Source: Anthonomus grandis grandis
Taxonomy: Eukaryota > Arthropoda > Insecta > Coleoptera > Curculionidae
DNA length: 64,000 bases
NCBI RefSeq assembly: GCF_022605725.1
Contig: NC_065554.1
Location: 13,597,100-13,661,099, forward strand
Reading direction: 5' to 3'
A program made the translations under genes and the position numbers. The notes under the pieces are model-generated. The model was not told where the DNA came from and made no database searches. It worked only from the letters and a program-made list of their open reading frames with translations. Shown in pieces: positions 12,370 to 25,231 of this stretch. Positions within the stretch are counted from its first letter, which is position 1, and each line of letters opens with the position of its first letter.

Positions 12370-15300
12370 CTAATTACTACCATTAAGACATTTGTTAATA
12401 AATTGAAAAACGCTTGTTACATAACTTTCCCGATTTTCTGGCAGGTGTTTAACGTGCAGGCTATTATCGTAGCACACTGTCGTTACATCTACACCTCTCT
12501 TCTTCCGGTGAGATGCAAACTCTTCCACATCCTAAAAAAAGAAAAATAAATAGGATTATATACACAAAGTTAATTTAAAATAATATTTTCTTACTGTATG
12601 TGGTATTAAATCATCATTTTTTGAGTAAATAAATAACTGCGGACACCTATTTTTCTCATTTAATAGATTTGCGAAGGGGTTATTCGATAGGACGTTCTCA
12701 CTTGCAAAAAGGGTATTGCTGATTACCTAAAAATTAAATAAATTTGACGGAAATATTTATTTTCTAATATTCCAAATAAGCACAAATTAATTCTAATAAT
12801 TTTTGAGACTATTATTTTGTACGGCGTGTCTCAAATTCGAGGATGACTATTAGGATCTTAAGAGCCATAGCAATTACAAGGTTGGTTAAATTGGGAAAAA
12901 GCTGCGTAATTTGATAGCTACTATATATAACTACTTTTTGAACATTTTTCAAACGTCAATTTAATGTGATGATAAAATATCATTCTATAATGCAAACATT
13001 TTTAAAGATGGTTTACAGTTTAGGTTTTGTATGACTTTTTGTAGATTTTGTAGATTTTGTAGGTTTTGTATAAGATTCTGATAACATCAAAAAATATATA
13101 CACAGTATTAAATCAAATGCTTCTGGCTGTAACAATTGGACACTTTAATGATAAGACCTAGTGTTGCTGCCATTATAAATCAGTTAACAAAATTAATTCC
13201 TACTTGGAAGTTGAACATTTTCCAGAAATATGAATTAATCTAAAATCTTACCAAAGACTAATTAGCTTAAGTCATGTTGCTCTATAAGTCAATTATCCGT
13301 CTGGTCAAAAAATTTTGAAAGAGAAGTACATACACCTTTACGGGCCTCGTTAGTTAAAAAGTAGTAGTAGTAGTAGTAATACACCTTTTTTAATTTAACT
13401 AAATTTAACTGATAATATAAGAGCTCTAAACAAGAAATTGGAAATAATATAGGTTTCTTTAGATTATTCTAAAGCGTTGATAAGCCCAACGTAAGTGGAC
13501 ATGGCTAAGCCCAGACGGTAGAGCTTTTATTATAGCGAACAAAAAAAAATTAAAGACATCGAAGTGCTTAACAGACTTTCGATAGGTAGCGAGCACAGAT
13601 TATTTCTAGCAAAGGTACGGTTGAATGTAAAAACAAATAGAACCAAGATTATCCTAAAATTACAAAAGAAGAAATGGTTTCTCCCAGAAAACAACGATAA
13701 ATATTAAGATATACTAGTCAAACATCTACAAAATTTAAAAAGCGATAGAAGGGATATTGAGCAAACAAGTAATAAAATAACAAATGCACTAAAAGAAACA
13801 GTAAGGAATTGTCCAGCAGTCACGACTCATAAGGAAAAACTAAGCCAAAAAAACGAAAAGCTCCTAACTAAAAGAAGACAGCTGACCGAAAAATATGACT
13901 CCGATTACGCAACACTAAAGAGATTCATTAAATACATCCACCAATCAATTCGAAAAGACATAAGAGAAATCGAGAAACGAGATAAAAAGAGTAATAGAGA
14001 AAAATAACAATCTTAAACTAGTTATGTACACAATTATGCCACCCTATATATAATATTTTGCTTTTGTATATGCTTACTTAGTTATATTGTATTTCATGCT
14101 TCATTTGCATTATTAGCCTATATAATTACTTGTTATATTAAGTTTAGTTAATCTTCGTTCTTGCTTAGAGTACACTGTATCGCGGCTTGTCAAAATAAAA
14201 GTTTTTTAAAACGTGCTAGGAAACATAACTTACTTAAGGTTGTCGAGTTCTTTTATCGCGAAATATATAAGAGGGACAATAAAAGCCAAGACCGACCCAT
14301 ACCCAAGATTATCAATAAGGGATTAGAGGAAATGCCAGAAATAACCACATTCGAAGTAAAAATTGTACTTTCAGATATGAAAAATAACATAATCCTTTGG
14401 CGACGAGGAGTAGTAATTGAGATAGTAAGTGATAAGAGATAGTAATTAATTGAGATGTAATTGATAAGTAATTAATTTATTATATAAAAAATGAGACATA
14501 ACAGATCTAACAACCTGTCGCTTTATCAGTTTACTGTCACATAGATACAAGCTGTTCGTTAAAATTAAACAAAAATGAGACTAGGCTTGACTTCTATCAG
14601 CCCAGAGACCACAAGCTGGATTCAGATGGGAAATGGCAACGTCGAGCCTCTACTAGTGATAAAGAATTTGATATTCGTGGATTATAAAAAAGCCTTTGAT
14701 CCATAAATCTACAAAAAATACCAATAGCATAGACCGAGTTTCGAATAGATTATCGCTATATCAACCTACACCACGGCTAGCCTAAGACTATCGAAACAAG
14801 AAACATAAAAATTCTTTATACAGTGAATACAACAAGGAGATACCATCTCTTCAAAGTTATTTACGACTCTTTACGAATATACTTTTAAGAGGACAGACCT
14901 ATACGAACACCAAATGGTACCAAATGGAGAGAATCTTATTCAGTTAAGATTTGTAGACGACATCGACCTCACAGCCGATTGTATGGATGATTCAATGGCA
15001 ATATTGGAAAAACTTAATAATGAAAAATCCGGTGCTATAACATAATGTTTGCTAAAAAAAAATATTGTGCACACTATGTTATATAAACATTTAGGACATG
15101 AAATTGGACTAGGCAGGTTCATGCTAGTTCACTAGTCTTTGATAAACTACATTATATATTTAAGTAGAACTATTTCTATCCCTCAAAACGAAAACAATTA
15201 TTAATTTAATCAAAAACTTAATTAATATGCTACACCTACAAGCAGCTCATGTCTTGATCACATTTTTGTAAAAAAGTGAAGATCTACTTAAAGGGAAGAG

Positions 15301-18300
15301 TTTTTGGAAAAAGGGAAAAGGTTTTGGAAACAAATAATGCTGAGGCGGCAACCCAAAATTTTACTAATAAAATTGCATTATTTGTGGAAAAAGCGACTTA
15401 CCAAAAAACAGCTTACTACACCGAGCAGAAAAAACTTAACCGTGGATTATCACAGGCCTTATCTTAGCACTGAGGAAACACGATAATATGAAAAAATACT
15501 TTTAAAGAGTAACAATTTGAAAAATAAGAGTATTTATATAAATTATAAAAACAATCCGAAGAAAATAATTAATAAACAAAAGTTTAACTATTACAAAGCC
15601 CAAATAAATTCTCATCAACATGATTTTAAAAAGATATACCGGATCATTTCAAATGCAGTTAATGAACCTAAGGAATAATCTGGAAACATAAATGTTCAGG
15701 ATAATAATAATTAGCCCTTTGCTAACAAAAAACAAGTGGCTAAATACTGCAACCAATTTTTTTGTTAATGTAGGGGAAACCATGGCCAGTAAAATAAAAT
15801 ATCTAGGCAATATTTTCAAACTAAAGTATAGACCACTGAACTCAATCTTTTTAACACCTGTTTGTAGAAATGAAATTATTGAACATATAAATTCACTTAA
15901 AAACAACTGTTCGCCTGGTTATAATGGAATACAAACTGAAATCATAAAAAATAAATCAATCATATAATCAATCTTATATTTACATCGGGCACTGTCCCTG
16001 AATGTTTTAAAACCTCAGTTGTTATTCCCATTTATAAAGCTAGTCCAAAATCAAAAAATAGTGTAACTACAAATTTTGCCAAAATTTTTAAAAAATGCCT
16101 AAAAGAACGACTCTGTAAATTCTTATTTGATAATAAGATTTTACCTAAAAACCAATTCGGATTCCGCACAGGTATTAGTACATCGGACGCTATACTCCTG
16201 GTTACAAGAACCATAATGAAACATCTCGATAAAAGTAAAAAGTGCCTTGCAACATTTATTGATCTAGCGAAGGCCTTTGACACGGTACCTCATGGAACCT
16301 CCATAATGTCCTAAATATTTATGGTGTCAGAGGGGTTATGTTAGAGGTTTTTAGGAGTTATCTGGCGGGCCGAAAACAGATGACTAAAATTAGTGATAGA
16401 GATGATAATAGGAATACCACAGGTTACCGTTCTTGGGCCATTACTTTTATTAGTCTATATAAATTCTTTAACAGATCTCTTACTTGAAAATGGTATGGTG
16501 GTTTCTTATGCTTACGATACTGTGGTCCTTTTAGTCGGTGAAATTGGAAAGAGGTACGTGAAAAAACATCTTTTGGTTTAAGATTAATCAAAAATTGGCT
16601 ATTTCAAATTTACATTAAATGTTGACAAAACCAACCAGATAGCTTTCTCCCTAACAAATGCCAATCGTCCAATTTTTAATAGCATCCAGGTAAATGGATT
16701 TGAGAGTTAAATAAGGGATGTACAATTTACTAAATATTTAAGAGTAATCATCGACCAGAACCTCAAGTGGAAACAACATGTCTTAAGATTAACTAATAAC
16801 ATTAGAAAATTAATTTTATACGATTAGGGAAATTCCAAATGAACAACTTTTGATATGTGTTTACAAAGCTCTTGTAGAGTCTTTATTGAGATATGCTATA
16901 ATAGTAAGGAGACGTTCTTACGTAAATGCATTAAAAGCTTTAAAAACAATCCAAAATTACATTCTTCAAATCATTTTTATAAAGGATAAAGTGTTTCCAA
17001 CATACCTACTTTACAGTGAAAGAATACTGGCAATTCGATCTTTAAATATTTTAAGTTTTTGTTGATCACAAATAAAGAAATACGTCATAGAATAAAGACA
17101 ATCGAAAATTGGTTATCTGAGAATAGATTGACAAGAAGTAATGTCGAATGAAGGCCAAGGCAAGAAGCTTTTTGCAGTAGAGATGGACTGACGAGCTGAC
17201 GCGTATTAATAGCAATTGAGTGCAGAATGCATTAAATAGAGACAGACGTAAAGCATTGAGGGAGACCTATGTCCAACAGTGGACACTTGTGAGATGACGA
17301 TGATGATGATAGTAATGCATATTGTTCTATCAAAATTGTTATATCTGAGGTACCACAGGGACCCATAGTTGGACGACTAATATTTTTGGGTTACACATTC
17401 GGCATTTTTAAGGAAACAAATAATTCTGATGATGGTCATACGCTAATTCCACTCAGCTTTAATATTATGTTAATCCTAATGAAACGACATAATATGTTGA
17501 AATTAGTCTCAATGATACCACAGGGTCTTAAGTCAATCTAAAAATATTCCAAAGGTCATAACCTGAAATTAATCCTAATAACACAAAGGTGCTTTTATTT
17601 TGTTCAGAAAAAACGATCAGAAGTCTTGGAAAATAAGCTAGATTTAGTGTTAGGCAATCTCATGTTGAGCACTTCTAAAAAATGCAAAAAATCTAGGAAT
17701 TTATAATAATAGCCATTGATGATTTACGGATCACATAAAAAAATTATTATAAAACATCTAGATTTAAAAATGAAAATTCTTTTTGCTCATATATTCATTT
17801 TAAAATTTAAATTTAAAAAAGGCCTTTGTCAACATGTAATTTTGCCAACCTTGTATTACTATAATATAGTATTTGAGCTTTGTCTGAATTTTGTTTTAAA
17901 GAATTGCCTACAAAGTATCGAGAACAACTATTGTTGTTTTATTTTTTGATAAAGAAAGTATGATCACAATTTAGTCAAATTAAGCAATTACAATAATTGA
18001 ATCTCCTGTACTAATGTACCAACAAATTAAAGAGAGAAATTAGTATCGCATAGCAATACAAAACCATAAAAGACAATAGGGGCATCTTTTTACAACACCA
18101 TAAGCATTATTTCAAAGAGGCTTTATTTACAATTCTGATTTTTCTATAATTTCTTAAGCGCCTTTTTCAGAAATTGTAGCTTACATTGCCTTAAATCTAA
18201 GTTTAAAAAATATTTGTCTAATTAATAAGTCATAAGATATTTCTAGAATTTTTGTTGTTACGTTTGAAGTTAGTAGGCCATTTAAAAAAATATCTAATTA

Positions 18301-19351
18301 TTAAATTTTCTTAAATAGCCATCGTTACCTGTCAATTTTTTAAGGTGAAAAACGGTTGTGAGGAAAGTACACAAATGTTCAAACTTTGATTTTACTACAA
18401 ATTTTCATATTAAATAACAATTTTTTCTTTAATAGTGTTCAAATTTTAAACAGCGATTTTACTTACCTCAACAAACCAAACTAATGATAGAAACATTGTC
18501 ATAAACAAAGATGTCGTAAAATTATATAAGACGTTGCCCTCCATAATTGCTGAAATTGCTTTAAACAATGTGCCTAATCTTCTTTTGCCAGGAGCAGAAT
18601 CGAATATTACACCTTTCAGCTGAAAAAACACAATTTAGAACAAAAATTAAACACAATTGTATATAAAAGCAAGTATGAAACTTTTTGCCATTTATAAAAA
18701 TAGAGTTTAAGGGTTTTAAAGAATTTGATGAATTTCTGATGATTTTTTTTTTGAAAATTTGCTTGCAAAAATAGTTATTAAAAAAATAACTCAAAGAACT
18801 TACTTCTAATGGTTTGTCATTATAATTAATAGCTGTAGAAAAATTTTGGTAAAGAAACGCTCCGCCATTTGAAAAACAGTGCACAAAAATTGGATGGTTA
18901 TCAAAATTCAACTCAAACAACAACTTCACCAGTTTCTGTCCAATTATACTTATGTGGTCCCGTTTTACAAAGAGCCATTTAACTGGAGCAGTATATCTTA
19001 GGGTTATCAATCTGAAAAAAAAAAGCACTTAAAATAAAAAAAGTGCTACAATTAGTAAGTGCAGCACTAATAGTATAAAATGCTTCTTTGTAAATTAATA
19101 TTATTCTCATAAATCTGTAAATATTTTTGTTTGAAATTTAAGGTGCTTTTACTTGATCACTCAAATACAACTTACCCCTTTTCTTCATAAACTTGCGAGT
19201 ATTTTGACAAATATTTATCTTTAGATCCAGCCCAGCCAAACAATATTACAACAGGTAACTTAACCTTAGAACTTACGTCAAGCCTACCTGGATTTAGTTT
19301 AATAAATGTGTTATTGGGAAACGTTAATTTGAAATCTAAACTTTTGGTCAT
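12370..19351 (-). CDS. TMEM53: TMEM53/NET4 homologue, five exons, 276 residues
   Basis: Coding exons in gene order are 19351-19176, 19011-18804, 18619-18467, 12726-12595 and 12531-12370 (stop TAG). All introns are GT-AG, phases agree (2,0,0,0), and the sum is 831 nt. The protein opens MTKSLDFKLTF, then LPVVILFGWAGSKDKYL. The DUF829 alpha/beta-hydrolase triad is visible: Ser106 in HCFSNGGAF, Asp217/218 in YSKNDDLIP and His249 in DNSLHVKH. A hydrophobic segment near residue 165 is a likely membrane helix. Vertebrate TMEM53 is a nuclear-envelope protein of about the same length that restrains BMP-SMAD signalling; the insect role is inferred. Intron 3 (5.7 kb) holds LINE remnants. Confidence 0.93.
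13039..13072. repeat. Short tandem repeat, 10-bp unit
   Basis: About three and a half copies of GTAGATTTTG-like units lie in tandem inside TMEM53 intron 3. Confidence 0.75.
13359..13379. repeat. (GTA)n microsatellite
   Basis: This is a run of GTA triplets within TMEM53 intron 3, a few hundred bases left of the RTE LINE remnant. Confidence 0.8.
13480..15130 (+). pseudogene. RTE-type LINE remnant
   Basis: The endonuclease C-terminus is visible as IEVLNRLSIGSEHRL, matching the DVxVLNxxxxGSDHRL motif of RTE elements. It is followed by a coiled linker, a PEITTFEVKIVLSDMKNN segment, IFVDYKKAFD (RT motif) and LRFVDDIDLTADCMDD (catalytic DD). Frameshifts and stops are frequent. It lies in sense orientation relative to the window and antisense to TMEM53, within intron 3. 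The 3' end expected for RTE copies is seen separately at 17110-17312. Confidence 0.8.
15270..17070 (+). pseudogene. Older copy of the LINE family seen at 52-59 kb
   Basis: RT motifs line up with the 52-59 kb LINE: HINSLKNNCSPGYNGI, then CLATFIDLAKAFDTVPH, GIPQVTVLGPLLLLVYINSL, and YAYD where that copy has YADD. The C-terminal block (VDKTNQIAFSLTNANRP and an ALVESLLRYAI-like segment) follows. The catalytic second Asp region has mutated to AYD, and frameshifts split the frame into at least five pieces. ORF1 and endonuclease are absent. It sits in TMEM53 intron 3. Confidence 0.82.
17110..17312 (+). mobile_element. 3' end of an RTE LINE with GATGAT tail
   Basis: The degenerate frame reads like the RTE C-terminus: an RP-rich start, GLTDELTRINSN, then NALNRDRRKALRETYVQQWT. 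It is followed by a (GATGAT)n tail at about 17297-17312. Such simple-repeat tails are usual for RTE elements. It may be the displaced end of the 13.5-15.1 kb copy, separated by the later LINE insertion at 15.27-17.07 kb. Confidence 0.7.
17320..18170 (+). pseudogene. LINE reverse transcriptase remnant, different family
   Basis: The start reads VPQGPIVGRLIFLGYTF, a worn form of the GVPQGSxLGPLLF motif. It is followed by a degenerate palm region and a C-terminal stretch ending in CLQSIENNYC-like sequence, as in Jockey-type ORF2. No intact frame exceeds about 77 codons. It lies immediately downstream of the RTE tail and 300 bp from TMEM53 exon 3. Confidence 0.6.
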
Positions 19352-20039
19352 TTTAGCTGACTTATGGATGACAATTAATTGAAAACAATTTTATAGAAGG
19401 TTATGAATAAAATATTTTGATTTGATTGATTTGACGTTTAATTTATTAAAGAACTTTTTCTTGTATTTTGGCAGCATTTATTACATTATTACAATAGAAA
19501 TGTATGTAATATTCTTGACTTATCTTTAAAAAAAAAAAGACAGTAGACAGAGAGCGTTACATGCAAGCGACGTAAAAATGTATGCAATTTTCCTAATTGC
19601 ATGAATTAGTGTAAAATATCAGGTAATTATTCATTCACCTTTTAACAAAACATAAAAAAGCTGTTATTATAAACTTTCATTTACTTTAGTTTTCATTTTC
19701 ATAATTATTACTTGTGTTATTATCTATATTATTAGTATCTTAGTACTTAATAATGGAATCCTTGTATGGTTCAACATTTTAAGTTTGATGTTCATAATAT
19801 AATAAGCACTTAATAATCCTAAATTCATCGTGTTTTATTGCGCATCGTACATAAAAGCCATCTTAATTACTTTTGAAATTCATATTTCTAAGCAAGACTG
19901 AAAATATCATCTGATTGATATGACGTCAAAAGTAAGTTCGGCTTCGAAAATAGTGCGTAGCAATTATATAGCTGCCATTTTAACTTGTCGCTTTTTAAGT
20001 AATTGAGAAGTGTGACTTACGGTTCTTAGTAGTTTACTT
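19352..20039. other. Upstream flank of TMEM53 exon 1
   Basis: This AT-rich stretch separates the proximal TMEM53 first exon from the gypsy element. It must hold any promoter for the 19.35 kb start, but no TATA or initiator element could be fixed with confidence. Confidence 0.4.
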
Positions 20040-20089
20040 GATTTAGTTTTAGTTGATATAAAATGGTGCCTACGAGCAGCGACGAGAGA

Positions 20090-23000
20090 TGTCTATCATA
20101 AAACAAACATTCACTATACGAAAAGCCACATTTGAACATCCTGTAATAGTGGTTGAGATTGAAGATGAGGTGATCATCGGGAAGGACATAATATCGAGTT
20201 AAGCTTTAAGCAGTTAGTCCTGAAGATAGACCCTGAGGAAGTTGTTTTACATCATGACAGAGATTACAGTTGTTGGGTCCTACTTCTAAAGAATACCAGA
20301 TGAAATGATACCAGAACCGCGAGATCATTTTGGAGGTCGTAGTCATGAACCCGAAATGCATGACATGGCTGTTGATCGAAGGATAGCGGTTAGAAAGATC
20401 TTTGTTCGTAATGGAAGCAGTATTTCTGTGGAGGTAATAAATATTATTCATTATCTTATATTATTAAAAAAGAGCACAGAATTCGGATACTACTCTACAG
20501 TTTTAGCAATACTTCGACAAGTTTCGCATGTGGAAAAGAACCGGGAAGCCATTTTGAAAGAATTATATGAGCTGGTATGATCGTCAGAAACCGGTCTAAG
20601 GCCAGACCAAAGAAGAGCGCTAAGACAGATATTGAGATGTTTTTGATCATGTGAAGAAAGAGAGGATTAACATAGTCCAACACAAAATCAATAAAAAACA
20701 ATGCTCACTTGTCAAAAGAGAGGAGACTGATAACATTACTGAGAGTATGGCCAAAGAAGGTATCATAGAACTTTCTAGCAATCTATGGTCTTCACCTGTG
20801 GTACTGGTAAAGAAGAAAGACGGCTCCCCAGATTTTTCGTAGATTACTGGGAGCTTAATATCCTGACTAAAAAGCAGAGCTATCCCCTTCCTCGCTTCAT
20901 TGGCGCTTGGGACACCCTGGCTGGATCGAAAATCTTTTCCATGCTAGACCTGCAAAGTGGATACTGCTAAGTTAAGTTGGCCCCTGAAGATCGGAAAAAA
21001 ACGGCTTTTAGGATAAATGTTGGACTAAGGTATAATTTGATTTGGTACAGTTCTCCTTCCACTCTTGAACAGTTGATGAAAACGATTCTAAGTGGACTGT
21101 CCTGAAAAATATTATTGTAGCAGGAAAATCGTTTAAGGACCACATGAAAATGTTTGAGGCTACGAGGTTCTGCACTTAAGTTGAGCCCAAATTAATGTAA
21201 TGTGTTTCAAAGAACTGTGCGGTATCTGGGACACTTCGTTTCCAGCCAAGGAATTGCAAGTGACAAGGCAAAGGTGCACACTGTCAAAGATTGACCTACG
21301 GTAAATATGTATTGGAATTGTCACTAATAAGAAAACTAAAACTAGGCATTTTTATTAATTAAAACTACAATAAAACAAATTCAGACAGAGTAGAGACGGT
21401 AGTGTAAGAACATGAACTTTAAAGCTCTTTTAAATTCTGGCAATGTTTTAGGAGTTCTTACATTTCCAGGTAAGTGATTACAATTTTTAAGAGGCGTCCA
21501 TCCCGGACATCAGATAATCTGACAAAAGAAATATAACATTTATTTGCATTTCTAGTACTAAAATAATTGAGATCTTCACACTTTACAAGATTACCAGAAC
21601 TTTTAAAGACTTCACAAGCATATGGGAACATAAAGATGTTTATGACGGTTGAGATTTTTTCCTTTTTAAATAGATTGATATAGAACACGACTTCCTAAAT
21701 AAAAGACTAAAAAACCACCGAATAATAATTTATTATTCACATATTAGTACTCTCTCAACATGGCAAGAATCTCCCCAAGAAGTCAAACCGTAGAAAATTA
21801 TTGAACTAACTGCAGCATAGTAAAATGTTGTTAAGAAAAAGGAATCAACAAAATCTCTCAATTGCAAAATGGTAAAGTTGCTTCGAGACAGCTTATTTGC
21901 ACACTGAAATCGTGTAATACCTGGTCATATCATAACAAATAGCTGTCAACAATAAAACCTAAAAATTTGGCAGTTTTGTGCTGGATCGAGTTGTAAGAAC
22001 CATCCTCCAGAAGCAAGCTCTTATCCTAAGTGACTCAGTTTGTGATGAACACTATAAAATTTACCATATCTTTAAACTATTCAAGCAAAGACTATTTTTG
22101 TAACACCAGAATACAAATTGCTGGCTAGTGAATGGAGATTTTTATAGTCTTGACTAGCCACTATGGCTGACGTATCATCTGCAAAAAGGGTTACATAGCA
22201 GTATTCAACAATAAGAGGCAAATCATTTATAAATAGCAGAAAGAGGATGCGTCTCAGCATGAGCCTCGCAGCTTCTTGGCAGGGATTATGCACTTACTAC
22301 CGACGCTATGTGAAAGGATTCGTTAATATCGCAAAACTATTGACCAGACACACAGAAGAATATATAGAAATACATTTCCAATGGCCTCAAGTTTTGCTTT
22401 CAATCACCTAAAGGTGGCTCTGACAAGCGCATCTATCCTGAGCCCTATCTGAAGGAAAAATTATACTAGACACCAACGCTAGCAATGTGGCCTTTGGAGC
22501 CGTGCTATCTCAAATCCAGGATGGCCTAAATGAATTGGCTATTTTAGTAAGATAGAGCATAACTATTGCGCCACTTGCCGAGGCTTACTAGTTGTCAAAG
22601 CGATGGAGCACTTCTACCATTACTTGTATGGGAGGAAGTTTCTGCTGGGAACTGATCATGCCGCTTTGAAATTGCTCCTGCAATTTAAAAATCCGGCGGG
22701 TGAAGTGGCAAGATAAAGAGGTTACAGGAGTTTGACTGTGACACTAAACACCGAGCATGAAGAATCCATGGCGATGCAAATGTCTTATCAAAAAGGGTCT
22801 TCTCCTGAAGACTGCAATCATTGTCAGCGGGCAGTAAAGAAAGATGCTCGGTTAATACCAAAAGTATATTTAGTCCCGATATCTAGATAGTTCTAACCTG
22901 GTTAAAGCAAGGGATTAAACCGATTTAGAAAGAAGTTGCTAAGTATTCTACCACTATCAAGTCATATTGAGCATAATGGAACTCCTTAATTCAGAAAGGT

Positions 23001-23920
23001 GGACTCTTGCGACGAAAAACTTTTTTATCTGTTTAGAAAATTGTTTGAAAACTAAGGGAAGGATTTTTACTAGGTCAATAGCAAGTCAGACGTAAGGGAC
23101 CAGTGAAGGAAATGCATTGTTTGTGAACCAAGTCCTGGACCGCAGAAAAAGCAAAAGGCTTTGATGTGTCAGTACAACGTGGGTCCCTTTGAATTGATTG
23201 CTAGTGACGTTACTGGTCCGTTTTCTAAACCAGCAGCAGGAAATAAGTACATTGTGATCATGTTGGACTACTTTAGCAAATAGGTTGAGGCATACCTCTA
23301 CCAAACCTGGAAGCATCTACTATCGCAGACGCCTTAATAAAAGAATGGATCTGCTAATTTGGTGTACCTTTAAACATGCATGCATTGGGATAGGTTTCTT
23401 CATTTGTTCCTGCTTGCTTATCGATCGGTTATCGATGAAAGCACAGGAGAGTGCTCTATTGTTTCCGGCTTGAAAAATGATGGAAAGAGAACTGCGTCTC
23501 CCATACTATCTAAAGTTTGGTTGCCCGTCATAAACTGATGTTGCCGGAGAGGAATACGACAGGGAGCTGCCTAGAAAAATGGATGTCATTCATAGTCAAG
23601 TACATATTTCTATCTGAGCCAAGATGCTAGCAAGCAATTAAAGGACACATATGATATTAACGCCAAAGATTAAAGGTATAACAACGATTTTTTTCGGTTC
23701 GGCTTTATGGCCCAAAGAGATGAAAGGGTTTGCCTCCGAAACTTTAAACCTCTTGGGATGGACCATAAAAAATTCTGGAATGCATCAAAGATGTTCTTTA
23801 CAGAATACAAAAGACGCTGAGGGATAAAGTTCGAATCATTCGCATTAACCGACTGGCTTCTTATTATGGAAACCACGAAGACGCTGAGCTACAGCAAATC
23901 GAATTGGAATAGGATTTCAC
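20090..23920 (+). pseudogene. gypsy Pol remnant (protease, RT, RNase H, integrase)
   Basis: The protease-like VVVEIEDEVIIGKD lies near 20.15 kb. RT motifs include GIIELSSNLWSSPVVLVKKK, then KIFSMLDLQSGYC and RYLGHFVSSQGIA. After the LINE insertion the frame resumes with GLCTYYRRYVKGF and the RNase H start ILDTNASNVAFGAVLSQ. Integrase core pieces are NVGPFELIASDVTGPFS and YIVIMLDYFSK, then FGCP with AGEEYD-like sequence. The YFSK motif is followed by TAG where this family has Trp. Stops and frameshifts are dense. The pattern resembles 412/mdg1-like gypsy elements, but that lineage is an inference. Confidence 0.82.
21300..22262 (-). mobile_element. Antisense LINE fragment nested in gypsy Pol
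   Basis: Minus-strand translation reads FLLFINDLPLIV, then LFADDTSAIVAS (catalytic DD), LRDFVDSFF, IIFYGLTSWGDS and finally NYFSTRNAN, the C-terminal order of a Jockey-like ORF2. The gypsy frame stops before it (after the VSSQGIASDKAK region) and resumes immediately after it (GLCTYYRRYV). This shows that the LINE inserted into a pre-existing gypsy copy and is 5'-truncated at its RT domain. The left edge is approximate. Confidence 0.8.
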
Positions 23921-24180
23921 ATTTCATTCATGTCATCATTTTAATGACCGATACGGCATGATTTGTGAAGTGCAAGTTTTTCGAGTTTTTTTGCAGAAAA
24001 TTCGGAAAAATTTAAGAGCTGCGGTCTAACTACGGCTGGTAGAAATATTTTCTTCTTGGTTGCCAAAGAGACGTTACATGAGAAGCCAACCTATAACGAA
24101 ATTTGGGACTTTACAGAAGGATAATGCTCTTACCATAAATTGGGCTAGATCATAGTAGATCGTCCCTATCACTAAGTGGA
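23920..24180 (+). pseudogene. Unassigned region downstream of gypsy integrase
   Basis: Degenerate frames read NDRYGMICEVQVF and, in another frame, IFFLVAKETLHEKPTYNEIW. The same arrangement (RYGVTCDV, then FYLVTKEASHQKPTYKD) occurs at 49.24-49.46 kb. The region follows the integrase, so it may be a C-terminal extension of the polyprotein or a third reading frame. I do not recognise its family. Confidence 0.55.
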
Positions 24181-24350
24181 CCGTAAAAATAAATTCAATC
24201 ACAAGAAGAAAATGTTATTATAAGCCGAATACGTCCTTTGATAAATCCAAAATTCACAGGAATGTAAACTTTTATTACGAAGGGACAACTGATGCCAATA
24301 GCCAAGTTGACTGAATTCTGAAATCTGAAATCATCTCCGTTCTCGCATTT

Positions 24351-25231
24351 GTCGCTTGTCTTAAACACTGTTAACTGTGCTGCGCCATGTTGCCAATTAC
24401 TTATTAGATAGTCAGTGGGGACAACAAAACCCAGTGGTTGCTTTTGCGACCGATCTAGATAATTTTGCTATAAATTTATGATAAATACTCTATTTTCCCT
24501 GGTTTTTAAATGTTTTGTAAATCCTATACCTAATTACTTCTCTACCAGATCAACATATAAATTACCTACATTTATAGGGTTTGTTAGACCTTTGGCAAAA
24601 GGGCACTCCGATTTGACAGTTGTCTAATTTATCCTTAATTCGTTGTCTTTTCCTATCAAAGCAAAGAAGCATGCAAATCGTGTTTTTTCTGTTTACACTA
24701 CTGAAATCAGAAATATCAAAAATACAATTTAGAAGTACATATTTAAAAATACGTATATTTAAAAAAATCTTTCCTGGCATAGAGTTGTATTAACAAAAAT
24801 TTATCTATTTTGTTATCGTCATATTATGTCCAATACATGACGTAAAATGTCCTAAACGTACGTATATATGATGTAGAAATTTGCGGAAAGTGGAAGTCCT
24901 ATATAAGTTCATAGTACGTAATACGTCTTAAGAAGTACGCACTGAGCACGAACATTATGTCGTCGAGTACGTACAAAATACGTCTTTAGTGCGTATCTGT
25001 GCTGTTTGGAATATTTTTTTTTAATTCTATGCAATTGAATAATTTCAATAGCCATTCTTTCATGGCAATATATGTAAATATCTCCGGGAAACTTGCGATC
25101 AGCTGACCGAGCCACAAAACCAACTGGCAATATTGATCGCAGCTTTTGCCGGCATTTTAAATAAATTTCATTCAATGAAATTAAATGTATTTGTATAATC
25201 AAATAAACATTACAATTTAAATTAAGCTTAC
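24351..25231. other. Interval with clustered TACGT motifs
   Basis: No coding sequence was recognised. Between 24850 and 25010 there are many TACGT/ACGTA motifs, with AATACGTCTT appearing twice and TACGCACT pairing with AGTGCGTA. A short hairpin is possible. Confidence 0.4.

Larger units (their letters stand above)
20040..24350 (+). mobile_element. Degenerate gypsy/Ty3-type retroelement
   Basis: Protease-, RT-, RNase H- and integrase-like regions occur in the gypsy order on the plus strand, interrupted at about 21.3-22.26 kb by an antisense LINE. Terminal repeats could not be delimited. The element lies between the two possible first exons of TMEM53, on the opposite strand. It is heavily decayed, and no full frame remains in any domain. 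Confidence 0.75.

Noticed and set aside
19352..25231. A complete second TMEM53 gene belonging to the 25.4 kb exon
   Set aside because: No copies of exons 2-5 are visible downstream of it before the first gene; the interval is gypsy and LINE sequence.
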